Below are positions 1 through 10,788 of a stretch of DNA of 64,000 nucleotides, piece after piece. A model generated the notes under the pieces. That model searched no databases and was not told where the DNA came from. It saw only the letters and a list, made by a program, of their open reading frames with translations. Origin of the DNA: Spinacia oleracea (lineage: Eukaryota > Streptophyta > Magnoliopsida > Caryophyllales > Amaranthaceae); NCBI RefSeq assembly GCF_020520425.1, contig NC_079487.1, forward strand, positions 125,758,385 through 125,822,384. The letters run 5' to 3'. Numbering within the stretch: the stretch's first letter is position 1; the number at the start of each line of letters is the position of its first letter. A program made the translations under genes and the position numbers.

Positions 1-519
1 ATAGAGTGGGAAAAGAATAATATTTCAAGGGATACCTCCACATATTTTCATGTCATGTTTAATTTAATCCACGATGTAAGGGTCCACTGCATTTGATTGT
101 TCAAAACATGGGTTGAATTATCGCAATCACGAACTACATGACCGAATCCGGCCTCATTCATAAAGTCACGTCTAGGACAAATGGGCCGGCGGACTATTTT
201 TCAGTGGACCAGGGAATTAAAAACTAATAAATTAATCTTGAGTATTTGTTTAAGCTTTTGGTTGAATTGATTTTCTGACAAATTAAAACATATAACCAAT
301 TATGCTTCGCCCCTTAAAGTTGTTCTAATTGACTTTTCAAGGGCTCAAAGGCCTGAATACATGCCATTAGAATCTTTTTACGCCCATTTTACAAATTAAA
401 TAACGACCATTTTGTTGAAATATTAATCTAGAAAAATCTAGATAATATGTTTGTAGAAATCCAAATTCTTATATGAGACTGTCCTCACCATCAACTGATG
501 GTAAGACCAGTTCACACTT
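1..519. other. Intergenic, no gene seen
   Basis: AT-rich sequence without a supportable gene. From about 475 it holds a short palindromic motif (ACCATCAACTGATGGT) which, in a variant form, also closes the tandem array on its other side near 1220, as if the array sat inside a foldback-type MITE. Confidence 0.4.
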
Positions 520-1260
520 GCGAATTTAGGTATGTTACTTCTATAGTTTAGACAGGTTTTTTTTTTTAATTTTACAGGAGGTACTTTTTTTAGTTTAGGT
601 ATGTTACTTCTATAGTTTATACATTTTACATTTTTTTATAATTTTAGATGAGGTACTTCTTTAGTTTAGGTATGTTACTTCTATAGTTTAGACATGTTAC
701 TTTTTTTTATATAATTTAAGAGGAAGTACTTTTTTTAGTTTAGGTATGTTGCTTCTATAGTTTATACATGTTACTTTTTTTATACGGAGTAGTTTTAGGG
801 GAGATACCTTCTTAGTTTAGGTAGGTTACTTCTATAGTTTTAGACATGTTACTTTTTTTTTTTAATAATTTTAGAGGAGGATTTTTTTTAGTTTAGGTAT
901 GTTACTTCTATAGTTTAGACATGTTACTTTTTTTTTATATAATTTTAGATGAGGTACTTTTTTAGTTTAGGTATGTTACTTATATAGTTTAGATATGATA
1001 CTTTTTTTTTTATACGGAATAGTTTTAGGGGAGGTACATTTTTAGTTTAGGTATGTTACTTCTATAGTTTAGACATGTTACTTTTTTTTTATATATAATT
1101 TTAGAGGAGGTACTTTTTTAATTTAGGTATGTTACTTCTATAGTTTAGATCTGTTACTTTTTTTTTATTATTATTTTATAGTTTTAGGGGAGGTACGCTA
1201 TTGGTTTCGCGCTCATCGCACCATTAGTTGATGGTGTGACTGGTCTGACAGGAGACGCGC
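520..1260. repeat. Tandem array, about 70-78 bp unit, roughly nine copies
   Basis: The core 'aggtatgttacttctatagttta' theme recurs near 527, 597, 667, 742, 820, 894, 969, 1047 and 1122, each followed by a T-run and a 'ttttagaggaggtac' block. Units differ mainly in T-tract length and point changes. The array is bracketed by inverted copies of a 'ccatcaactgatggt' palindrome at about 490 and 1222. It has no coding potential. A MITE carrying an internal minisatellite is the best explanation. Confidence 0.8.
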
Positions 1261-2763
1261 TGTTGTAGAAATCTAGTAGGTAAATTTCTAGAATTATCCT
1301 AAGAAAAATCTCCTAAGAGAAAACATTTAGATGATGAGGGGAGTAGAAGAATCTAGAAACCATAAAATAACAACTATAAATAAGTTGTATTTGCATAAGT
1401 TTAGGGCTAATCAAGAGACTCCCACAAAAAATATGGGTGAGAGGTAGAAACAAGGGTTCTACCAAAGAGATAAGTGAGAGACATGAGCTCTCGCAAATAT
1501 TGTTGTGCAATTCTTATTAATGTAATCAATTATAAAAATGCAATTTTGTTATATAATTGAGGTCCATCAAAACTTCCGCGTGCGTCCTCAAATTTCTATA
1601 ACTAGGAAAATGTGACTATGATTTCCTCCCAACCAAAATCTAATGTTTAGTTCTTAAATTCCCTAATTCTTTTTATGGCCTATCGTGAACAATAATAATT
1701 TCAATTAGCAACCACGAAATAGACACACAAAAATCGATCAATATCGTTCTCAAAATGTGCCAAACATCTAGTCCTTTTCGAAAGAGGGACGAACTTAACA
1801 AGAAGTGGACCTGCAGTGACTTGTGAAGACTGAAGAGAAGAAGCGAATTGAAGAACTTGCAAGCAAACTGTTGGAAATACAACATGACTGACGGTGATTT
1901 GATCCATATAAGTTGATATTTTTGTCACTAGAATGAAATTGTGTGGCTATACATTATTTTCTTAATTATATCTTCTCTTTTATTATACTTTTCTTATATA
2001 TATATTCCGAATATTTGTACTCCGTACTTGTTAATGATTAAGCTACAATACTTCTTTTGTCCTGATTAAAAGTCGATTATTAGTTAAAAATAAAAGTAAC
2101 AATAATCTTGAAAAAAAATATCTATTATATTTCAATGTCTACAATATGCAATTTCCCCTGAAATATAGGTTTTTCCCATAGATTTACTCCTTGCAAATTA
2201 TGAACGGAGCAACTTTTGCTCCATATAATTGTGGAATTGAAGGCAATTAAAAGTTATGAGACAAACTCATATTTTAAGATAGAGTTGCATTAAATTAAAT
2301 AGTCAAAATACACACAGTCAACGGACCAAGCTAGCGCAACTTACGTAATTTTCGGACTATAATTTAAACAGTCGGTAAATTTAGTCGGAAAAACTCTGTT
2401 TTCATGTAGTGCGTAACTTTTTATACGGGCTGATAGACTTAAAAATTACGGAGTACTTGGTGAATTTATCGTAGACAATTTCTTATACGTAGCGTGTAAA
2501 AAGTCCTACGCTGAAAGATTGGTGAAAAGGATGAACTATTAACACAGGCACTAAGAAGACAGGCCGGTACCGGTATGGATTATTCCTCTAATTGTCACAA
2601 GTTTAATTGTACTAATTTCTGAGAATTTTGTACAAATACATGAATAAAAAATAACATCACAATTGAAATTACAGAGTAAATAAATCGCTCATTTGCATAA
2701 AGAAAAAGGGTAAATAATCATGCATTTAGACATGAACACACCAAGTATTGTTATGTGACTTAA
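1261..2763. other. Downstream flank of matrixin gene A; duplicated segment inside
   Basis: No gene is supported; the short ORFs here look like chance. About 1600-1960 resembles 14455-14905, the 3' flank of matrixin gene C: the shared order is 'gatttcctcccaacca', a 'caattagcaaccac' block, 'gaactt/agcttgcaa' and 'tttgatccat..gt..tatttttgtca'. Both copies lie downstream of a matrixin stop codon on the same strand, so they mark an old segmental duplication. The remainder is AT-rich and unassigned. Confidence 0.5.
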
Positions 2764-4371
2764 TTATGTCGCTCCATATAAGGCTTGAATACCTTCAACA
2801 TCATCTTCTTGTAGCTCTCTTTTCAACGTCCCAGGAGCAATAGTAGGATACATGACAGCACTCTGGTCCTGCGTATGAGCTAAGCCAAGGAGGTGGCCAA
2901 TTTCATGAAGAACAACAGAGTATAAATCCATTTGATATTGTCCAGGATTGTCACTCCAATTCTCCATTGCATCATAATGTGACCGACCATCAGTTGGATA
3001 AAAAGAATGACCTAATATACCACCAGGGCCATCAAAGGGATGACCATCCCCGTGATCACCTTGCGCAAATGCGAATACTAAATTGGATTGGTAGCCCTCG
3101 GCAACTTCCTGAAAACTAAAGGGGCTATATCGTTCCCATTGTCTCAATGCATTAGCCACTATGTAGCGCATGTTCTCTGCCCCCCGGACTAGGGTCTCTG
3201 ACCGAACTTGATATGTTAGTTCATACTGTGTGGATGGCCAATATACCCCTCTATTTGCGTATAATGATGTTCCATACATGGACTTTCGGTTGTTATGACC
3301 TCTTGTTTTGTCTTTCTTTTGCATCGTGTTCTTGCCGTTGATAATGTCCGCAGCGCCACATCTAGATAACACACGGAGAGATTAGACCATACTTTGACTA
3401 GCATGTTTGCCAAGATACAACTTTTACCGGCCATAATTTTCTCTAATTATCTTTTTGCATGTTAAAAGTTATTGAATTTTATTATATTGAAAATCCAACA
3501 AAAGTATAATTGTCACATGAATTTCTAACAGAATATAACCAATGGTGGTAGGAGAGATAAATAATTAAGGAGTTTAATAGGATACAAGTTTAATTGAGAG
3601 TAAACAAGTGAGTTACATATTTATAAGGGTATAAAGGGAATAAATGTTGTACAAATAAAGTAAGATTCCATGGGGGACTAATAAAAAAATAACTAAATAA
3701 AGAAAGGGGACTAACATTTCAAAACGGAAGAAGTAATGAAAAATAACTAAATAAAAAAAGGGGACTAACATTTCAGAACGGAGGAAGTAATGAAATCAAT
3801 TCAACGACATCTTAGTCGATACCATTTGCTTTAAATAAATTAGTAAAAAATATATAGTCAAAATTAGTATATGAAACTATGAATAGTGCAAAACTGAACG
3901 TGTTACAATATTTTTTGGAACGGAGAAAACATATAAACAAGAGTTCGTTACTCTAGCTAGTATTGATTTGCATAAATGTTAATCGAAATCTTGAAACATA
4001 ACGTACCGAGGTAGCATCATCTGCTTCACCGTGGCAGCGTCCAAATGTCCTGTAACATTTAACCCGTAATTGTGCTGGTAGGTTTTGATCGCCTCTTCAA
4101 CACTCTCGTCAAATAATTGAGCATCTTCGTTGTTGATAGCCATGGTAGTAGTCACCCCATTTTCGGACACTCGATTATTTTCGAGGTACCCAAATTTTGT
4201 AAGGTAACCTTTAAGATGGTGAATGCCATCCACATTTTGGCCCTTCTTGCTTCCTTCTAAGGTCTTTAGGAAGCCAAAAGGGTTACCATGTGGTTTTGAT
4301 TGAGTTGTGTGTGGAACCAAATTAAAGAGCAATATTAAAATTGCACAAAAAATATAAGGTGTAGTTGCCAT
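2764..4371 (-). CDS. Matrixin-type metalloendoproteinase (plant MMP), copy A
   Basis: A secreted zinc endopeptidase of the plant matrix metalloproteinase family, expected to act in the apoplast. Exon 1 is 4371-4007 and exon 2 is 3361-2764; splice sites CCTCG|GTACGT and TCTAG|ATGTGG restore one frame of 320 residues. Residues 1-24 form a signal peptide ending TTQS. A peptidoglycan-binding-like prodomain follows (HHLKGYLTKFGYL ... DAATVKQMMLPR). The cysteine switch spans the intron and reads PRCGAAD (Cys123), with Ala where the family has Pro. The catalytic domain carries the structural-zinc ligands His225, Asp227, His240 and His250, the catalytic motif HEIGHLLGLAH (His274, Glu275, His278, His284) and the Met-turn VMYP. 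It ends ALYGAT, with no C-terminal GPI or membrane segment, so a soluble enzyme is inferred. The start matches the MAT start of its paralogues. The substrate cannot be read from sequence. Confidence 0.9.
3547..3795. mobile_element. Stowaway-like MITE remnant in the intron of matrixin A
   Basis: Begins 'ggtaggagagataaataattaa' and ends 'gaacggaggaagta', a Stowaway-style terminus. It contains a tandem duplication of about 54 bp (3684-3791). A related copy lies at 41388-41570. It occupies much of the 645-bp intron 3362-4006 of matrixin A. Confidence 0.55.
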
Positions 4372-4500
4372 ATAATATTTGGGATTTTTTTTGTAGTTGA
4401 TAATTTATAATTGGGACTAATTAATATCTAAATACTAATAATAATAATGATTATTTTTTAAAATTTATTTAGGGGATGAGTAAAATGGTACGTAGTGTTA

Positions 4501-4511
4501 GCTTATTTATA
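4501..4511 (-). promoter_or_regulatory. Probable TATA box of matrixin A
   Basis: On the minus strand this reads TATAAATAAGC, about 130 bp upstream of the ATG at 4371. The same TATAAATA(A/G)GC context precedes copies B and D. A shared upstream block (about 4540-4600 here, 17440-17500 for copy C) with 'atcaagaagt..ccaa.tcgtcgttgca' suggests a common ancestral promoter. Confidence 0.5.
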
Positions 4512-4717
4512 GTTGCGCAAAGCTTGCTCTTGTCGTCTCGTTATCTATCAAGAAGTTGACCAAGTCGTCGTTGCAATTTGCTAGTGAATTACGAGTACTT
4601 TTCAAAATGATGGATATATGCAATTTAGATCAGTCAGACTTGGAACATGACTTATTAAGATGAGACAAGATACCTTCGGTTAGAAATTAGAATGTTCTTG
4701 GTTGAAGTGTCTAACGT

Positions 4718-4826
4718 ACTTCCTCCATTCACTTAAAAAATCAACGTCAATCAAGGAAAGTTCACTAAAAAATCCAACGTAAATCAAGGAAAGTTCACTT
4801 AAAAAATTAAATCAACGAAAGTTCTA
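4718..4826. repeat. Short direct repeats after a Stowaway-like end
   Basis: Starts 'cttcctccattcactt' like a Stowaway terminus, then repeats a unit of about 42 bp built on 'tcaaggaaagttcact' two to three times. No matching right end is visible, so it is a remnant. Confidence 0.4.
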
Positions 4827-5165
4827 GGCTCCGTTTGGTAGGGCGTAAAACGTTTTCATGGAAAATAATTTTCCTCTTTTCAATCATTTTACGTTGTTTG
4901 GTTGAGTAAGGGATGAAAAACAATTTTACATGACTCTCTCAAAGGTGGAAAACCCTTTTCCATTTGAAAGGGAGGGAAACCGCTTTTCTTCTTTCCTCCT
5001 TACCTCCCTGGCTCCCTCTCCTTTCTTCCCCTCAATCTTCACCATCTTCTCCCATTTTCCTTTAAGGTACCAAATAAAGGAAAGCTATATAGCTAGTTTG
5101 AAATTGTGTTTTCCATGGAAAATCATTTTACAATGAAAATGTTTTACGTCTTACCAAACGGAGCC
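4827..5165. mobile_element. Tourist/PIF-Harbinger-like MITE (339 bp)
   Basis: Terminal inverted repeats GGCTCCGTTTGGTA...TACCAAACGGAGCC, extending imperfectly inward ('ggcgtaaaacgttttc' / 'gaaaatgttttacg'). It is flanked by the 3-bp direct repeat CTA (4824-4826 and 5166-5168). It has no coding capacity. It lies in the upstream region of matrixin A. Confidence 0.75.
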
Positions 5166-5637
5166 CTAAAGAGGGATAATCTTTGCCAGAGATTGAGGAC
5201 CAATTAAGGATACATGCAATATTAAATGGATATTCGTTTATCCACCCGAAATTATTTATTGATGAAAACCTTGATGAAATGGATGAGAAACAGGTGATGG
5301 TTAGATCGTTTCGGATTCGGGGTGTTACGTAAGTCCATCTATTAACCATTCTTTCAGCCGTCTAATAATCTAATATGCTCCATATTTGAAAATATATAAA
5401 AATTAAATATTAAAGGAATAGTATTTATATTGAATTATTGAAATGCAAGGTTAACACTTGAATATAATTAGGATATATAAATACCCAATTTTTGAAAAAA
5501 ATAATTCAATATAACTTGTACAATTATTGAGAAATTAATATTAGGCTACTCGAACTTATATGACATCATAAGTTTAGACAACTAGACGTTATATAATTTA
5601 AGCATGCACAACGTAATCCGATTTAATTAAATTGAAT
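5166..5637. other. Intergenic between matrixins A and B
   Basis: AT-rich spacer after the MITE and before the stop codon of matrixin B. No conserved element or gene recognised. Confidence 0.4.
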
Positions 5638-7096
5638 TTAATTAGGACGATACAAGGCTTGAATACCTTGAACATCATCCGGTTGGAGCTTTTGTCTCTT
5701 CTGCCCAAACCCAAAGGTAGGAAACATTACAGCAGTCGGGTCCTTAGAATGGGCAACGCCGAGGAGGTGACCGATTTCATGTAGCACAACGGAGTACAGA
5801 TCAAATTGATCTGGTTTAGTGTCATCTATATCATCGCTCCATTTTTCAGTTGCATCATAACTAGACCACCCACCAGTTGGAAAACAAGAAAGAGCTAATA
5901 CTCCACCTGGACCATCAAATGGCTTTCCATCCCCGCGATTCCATCGGGCTACCCCGAATACCAAATCGGTTTTGCTTCCGTCAGTCCCTTCCGAAAATGT
6001 GAATGGGCTAAATTCTACCCATTGTTTTAGCGACTCCTCTACTAAGTGTTTCATGTTGAATGTTCCGGGAACTAGGGTTTTGCTTAGTATTTTGTACGTT
6101 AGGTTGTACTTTGAGGGTGGCCATTTTGTATTACCAAGTACGTACAAGGATGTTCCGTTTCGGGATTTTCGGTTTTTGTATATACTTGTCTCGTCTTTGT
6201 TTCGCTTCGAATTCCTTCCATTCATAATGTCTGGACAACCACATCTACGCACATAAAATAGAAAGAGAAAGACCATATATAACGTTAGCCTTGTTATGAA
6301 ATGTAAATGAGTCACAAGAGCAATATAAATTACAAATAGGGCTTAAATCTATTGTACACATGCCATCAGCCTTCGACGAGTGGACTAATCTCCCGCGGGA
6401 GTTTGTATGGGTACCTCGATGGGCAACATCCCTCCCATTTGAGATTTTTTCCATTACCAAGGCTCGAACCCGAGACCTTGGTTAAGGAGCAAGAGACCCT
6501 TAACCACTCATGCCAACCTCAATTGGTACCCTAACCACTCGTTTAGTTGATGATTTGATGTAAGTAAATATTAGTAACGTTTATGATTTTTATGCGTAAA
6601 AAGGTGTACAAATCTCATTGTGTGGTTACAACGGACCATATATAGTTATGTAGTGTTATTCCATTCTAATGTACCTTATAAATTTTCATTACCGTCTGTT
6701 ACCAGTTTAGAATTTAAGTTAAGCAAGAATCAATCAAAAGTTGATACTAATATAAACGTACCGGGGTTTCATCATCTGTGTTATTGTAGCACCATCCAAA
6801 TGTCCGGTAACACTTAGCTTGTAATTGCGCTGATAAGTTTTGATTGCTTTCTCAAGCTTCTCGTCAAATAAGTTGTCATTTTCAAACACGACTTGATTTT
6901 CGAGGTACCCAAATTTGGCAAGGTAACTTTTAAGCTGGTGAAGGCCATCAACGTTCTCTTGGCCTTTCGTGGATCCTTCTAAGCTGTTTAAGAATCCAAA
7001 TGGGCTATCAATTGGTTTTGACTGGCATATGTGTGGAACCAAAGATAATTGCAACATTATAATTGCATATACCACGAGGTAAATTTTAGCTGCCAT
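5638..7096 (-). CDS. Matrixin-type metalloendoproteinase, copy B, lacking structural-zinc histidines
   Basis: Exon 1 is 7096-6762 and exon 2 is 6244-5638; splice sites CCCCG|GTACGT and CGTAG|ATGTGG give 313 residues in one frame. A signal peptide (cleavage near CQS) is followed by the prodomain (LHQLKSYLAKFGYL ... ITQMMKPR), a canonical cysteine switch PRCGCPD with an extra Cys, and the catalytic motif HEIGHLLGVAH with Met-turn VMFP. The structural-zinc loop is altered: where paralogues have HGD, GHSF and SHYD, this copy has RGD (Arg215), ALSC (Leu230) and SSYD (Ser240). All three histidine ligands are gone while the aspartate and the PFDGPGG loop remain. The frame is open and the catalytic zinc site intact, so it is not an obvious pseudogene. 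It may have a changed fold stability or function. No C-terminal anchor. Confidence 0.88.
6355..6535 (-). mobile_element. tRNA-derived SINE in the intron of matrixin B
   Basis: The minus strand carries a Pol III internal promoter: box A-like TGGCATGAGTGG (complement of 6504-6515) and box B GGTTCGAGCC (complement of 6461-6470). A tRNA-unrelated body containing 'ttgcccatcgaggtaccc' follows. It lies inside the intron 6245-6761. A clear target duplication was not found, so the ends are approximate. Confidence 0.7.
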
Positions 7097-7155
7097 ATTA
7101 TTGGGACTAATTATAAATTTTAGTGTTGCTTAATTATTTAGCAAATAACAACCAT

Positions 7156-7167
7156 GGCTTATTTATA
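7156..7167 (-). promoter_or_regulatory. Probable TATA box of matrixin B
   Basis: The minus strand reads TATAAATAAGCC, about 60-70 bp upstream of the ATG at 7096, in the same sequence context as copies A and D. Confidence 0.5.
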
Positions 7168-7342
7168 ATTGTACATGCATATCGATCTTAAACCGGCTAT
7201 CAGCAAATTAATGTAAAACATCATAGAATATATGGAATTCATATTGTTGCACGTACAAAAAATATCAACTGTTTCAAAATAAGCATGTCATTGTTTAAAT
7301 TTGGTATCCATATTATTACAACGATTGTTCCGCATGTATTTA

Positions 7343-7599
7343 CACTACAAAAATTGTACTATTAACGACAGAAAATTCCGTCAATAATTGTTGATTAACA
7401 ACGGGATTTTCCGTCGTGAAACCGTCATAAAAGGGGTCGTCGTTAATGGAAAATCCCGTCGTTAACCCGTCGTAAAAGACATTTGTAACGGTTGTTCCCG
7501 TCTTTGTTAGGTTGTTATCCCCGTCGTAAAACCTCTTTTACGACAGGATTTTAACCCATCGTTATTAGGTTGTCATAAAAGATACAAATTTTTGTAGTG
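7343..7599. mobile_element. CACTA-like MITE, copy a (257 bp)
   Basis: Ends CACTACAAAAATTGTA ... AAATTTTTGTAGTG and is flanked by the 3-bp duplication TTA (7340-7342, 7600-7602). The interior is a chain of short inverted 'acgacggga/tcccgtcgt' motifs. Same orientation as copies e and f. Confidence 0.85.
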
Positions 7600-7992
7600 T
7601 TACAGCCCTCTCACATACGGAGTATCAGGTATTATAGGGGGATTCGGGAATATATTCAGAGAATAAGGTGTAATTTTAATCGATTGGTTGAGAAACATGT
7701 ATTGCCCTTCAATACGGTTAAAGATTTGAGAATGTACTCAAAGTTTGAAGAATCAAGCCCATAACTTGCAATTAATGTAGGGTATATATCAAGAATAATT
7801 TGATAATCTTATCATTATATCGATATATCATTAGTTCATTACCATAAAAAAGCAAAGGAGTTAAAAAGTGGATAAAGTAAGTGAAATTTTATGGGTGGTT
7901 GTAAAAAAAAAGGATAAAGTAAGAGAAATTGAGTGAAAGGTGTAAATGTGTGGGGTAAAAAAAATAGGATAGTAAATTTTTAATTCCAAAAA
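7600..7992. other. Intergenic, no gene seen
   Basis: AT-rich spacer between the MITE and the inferred left end of the CACTA element. Nothing recognisable. Confidence 0.4.
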
Positions 7993-10788
7993 TAGTAAAT
8001 TACACTAAAAAAATTAAAGATCAACCAGCTGGGCGATATTATTTGAGTAAAGAGGACGAATGTATAATCGCCTTTAAATGAACAAGCAATTAGGGCGAGT
8101 GTTTGTCATTGTCTTATATATGAACAAATAGGGCGACTTGTTTGAGGTTACCTTTTTGCTAATAATACATGGAAACATTTTAAAAGTCGCCCTGGTTGAT
8201 CAAATAACTATACGGAAATAATAAAACATACGGAGTAAAAAAGAAGCCAGTGTTCAACTATACGAAAATAAGAAAATATAAACCCCTAAATCACCCAATG
8301 CGTTCCAGGAGCCCGTGTTCTTCATTTTTCCTAAAATCCCATATTCGTTTTCCCTAAAAAATAAATCAATAGATGATAAGATATTTCGTTGCTTCTGATT
8401 CTCTCCCTAATTTCTTCATAGATTATCCTAGTTTAGTCGAAAATGATTGAATTTCTCAACTTGTTTATGCTTAGTTCTTAACCTCGGGGGTTTTGTTCGA
8501 ACTTGTGATCTTCTGCTGAGATTTGTTTTAGAGAAGAACGATTTTTGCTGAGATTTGTTCGAGGGGAGACCGATTTCTGCTTACTGGTATCATCTACTCT
8601 TTCCGATTTCAATTTCAATTTCAATTTTCTGCAATTTTTGAGGTGTATGGCGGTTTTCTGCAATTTCAATTTCAATTTTTTGCAATTTTTTATTGTTTTA
8701 CACGCATTAATTGCTATTTTACTTAAGAAGAGAGATTACCTTTGCCTGTCAAATTACTGAAATTTTGAAAGATCATATAGATTACCTTGGCTAGTTAAAG
8801 CTCTTTGTAGTTTGTGTTGCAGAGAAATGAATATGATTAGCAGTTGATGTTGAAACATGATCTAAGGCATAAGACTTAGTCATATGTTGTAGCCTTGTGA
8901 TTAAGGCACATCTGTTGTAGCTAGCCTTGTGATTCAGAAGGCATAAGGCTTAGTCATCTGTTGTAGCCTTATGATTATGTCAGGTACAGTGGTACTTTTA
9001 GTTGTTGGGTGATTTTTGAGACCATCTACGTATTGGTCGTATTCAATTGATGTAGGACATTGCATGACAGCAGCAAGAACATTACAACAAAAGGAGATTC
9101 TGAAATGCATATATGACATTTGTTTCTGTTGTTTCTGTTACTCCCTCTCCTCTATGATTAGGGTCTACTTATGACTTCACTGAATTCTCTTGGTCCATAT
9201 TATATTTTGCTTAGATATAAAATGCACTATTGTCAATTTAAAATTTCAAAGCTACATCCATTTTGAATGCCTATGAGATAACTAAACTCTCTTAATTAGT
9301 GAGCATAACCTTACAAGATAACTACAGCTGCTCTGCTCATCAGGAGCAAGGCTGTGTACAACTTGCCATCACTAGATCCCCACCTAAATGGGGATGGTTT
9401 ATTGTTGCTGTTTTATAAATTATATAACTACACCCAAGAATTCCTTGTAAAATCTAGAAGCTGCTAGAATAATACATGTATCAAAAAATTATAAAAGATA
9501 TATTAGCCTACTTCAATACTATGCCGTTATAGTAGTCTTTTACAATATATTCATTCCATAATAGTGTCAGATTTTCTAAATTTTCATAGGGACCCCCAGT
9601 AAAACCCTTCTTGGGCTTGTTGTATAGATTTTTATGAACTCTGCCACAAACTTAAGAAGATGTATCAGACTACACTCCCTCTTGATTACATTGGTCTTTA
9701 CCAAGCAGGGAGGGACAAAACTGAAATTTCATAAGAACAACACAACCCCACAACTAAATAAAATCATAGATTTCTTATCACAGATTTTGCCAGATATCAA
9801 AGCATGGAACTGTTTTCCAAATTATGAGTCCCAAATAAATTAAAAAAAGTAAAAATCACAGATATTGTGTGACTGCTATATATATATGGGCCTCCATGCA
9901 GGCATGCAAAGACATGTTGCAAGCACAAATCTTTTCCCTCTTGAAGTTCTCGGTTCGAAAGTGATTTGCTCCTTATTTTCTGAAGATCTCTGTTATAGAA
10001 ATGGCAGGTATTACAACTGTAATGAACTCTTAATTCTATGATACTCCATATAAGGAGATGAAGTAAACATTTTCCAGTTGGATGTGGTGGAGTATAAATT
10101 TGTACATACTAACAAATTATTTGGTAGTTACAAATTATTTGGTAATTATTTGGTGGAGTATAGATTTGCTAAAATTTATTTTCTTAAGAAATGATCAGTT
10201 ACATATCTGATTATCGTTTGATTCATGTCTATCATTTGCAGCACTTTTCTGATTCTGAATTCCCGGTATTCACTTCTAGCTATGTTACATCGTGTCAGTT
10301 GCATACAATAACATTCAAATACATAATGTTTACTATTGCATTTATGCTGAAGTTGGTCTTTCTCCCTATCTACATTAATTTGTGAGAATCGGCACAAACT
10401 TAACTACCTAACATGCATTATGGAAACCAAACTTTGATCATCTGATGTTTGATTCTCCAGACAGTGATATTGCTTCTTTAAAGTATTACTCGTAGTTTGT
10501 ATTGCCCTCAATATAAGAAAAATGGAATATTGAACAAAGAAAAATGGAATATTGTAGTATTTGAAACACACAAGCCACAAGGTCAGTTTTGCAGAAAACT
10601 GGAGAAGACATGCCTAATGCTCCGGAATAGTTGACAAAGTGACCGTCAAATTATCTAACTAGCACAACCACCCTCTGCCTTCATTGTTCAACATTAATCT
10701 TATTGTACTTGATGGTGCTTGCAATATATATTGTTTCTCAAACTGGACTTCTCTTTTATAACAAGCTGCCTTCTTCAATTTTTTGTAG

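Noticed and set aside
520-1195. Repeat-spacer look of the 75-bp array
   Set aside because: The between-repeat parts are themselves repeated T-rich sequence, so it is a minisatellite.
1673-1928. Short minus-strand ORFs downstream of matrixin A
   Set aside because: They fall in a noncoding segment that is duplicated at 14455-14905 without keeping the frames.
9990-10012. Possible initiator exon (ATGGCAG|GTATTA) for the transposase gene
   Set aside because: Joining it to the exon at 10789 gives an immediate stop in frame.
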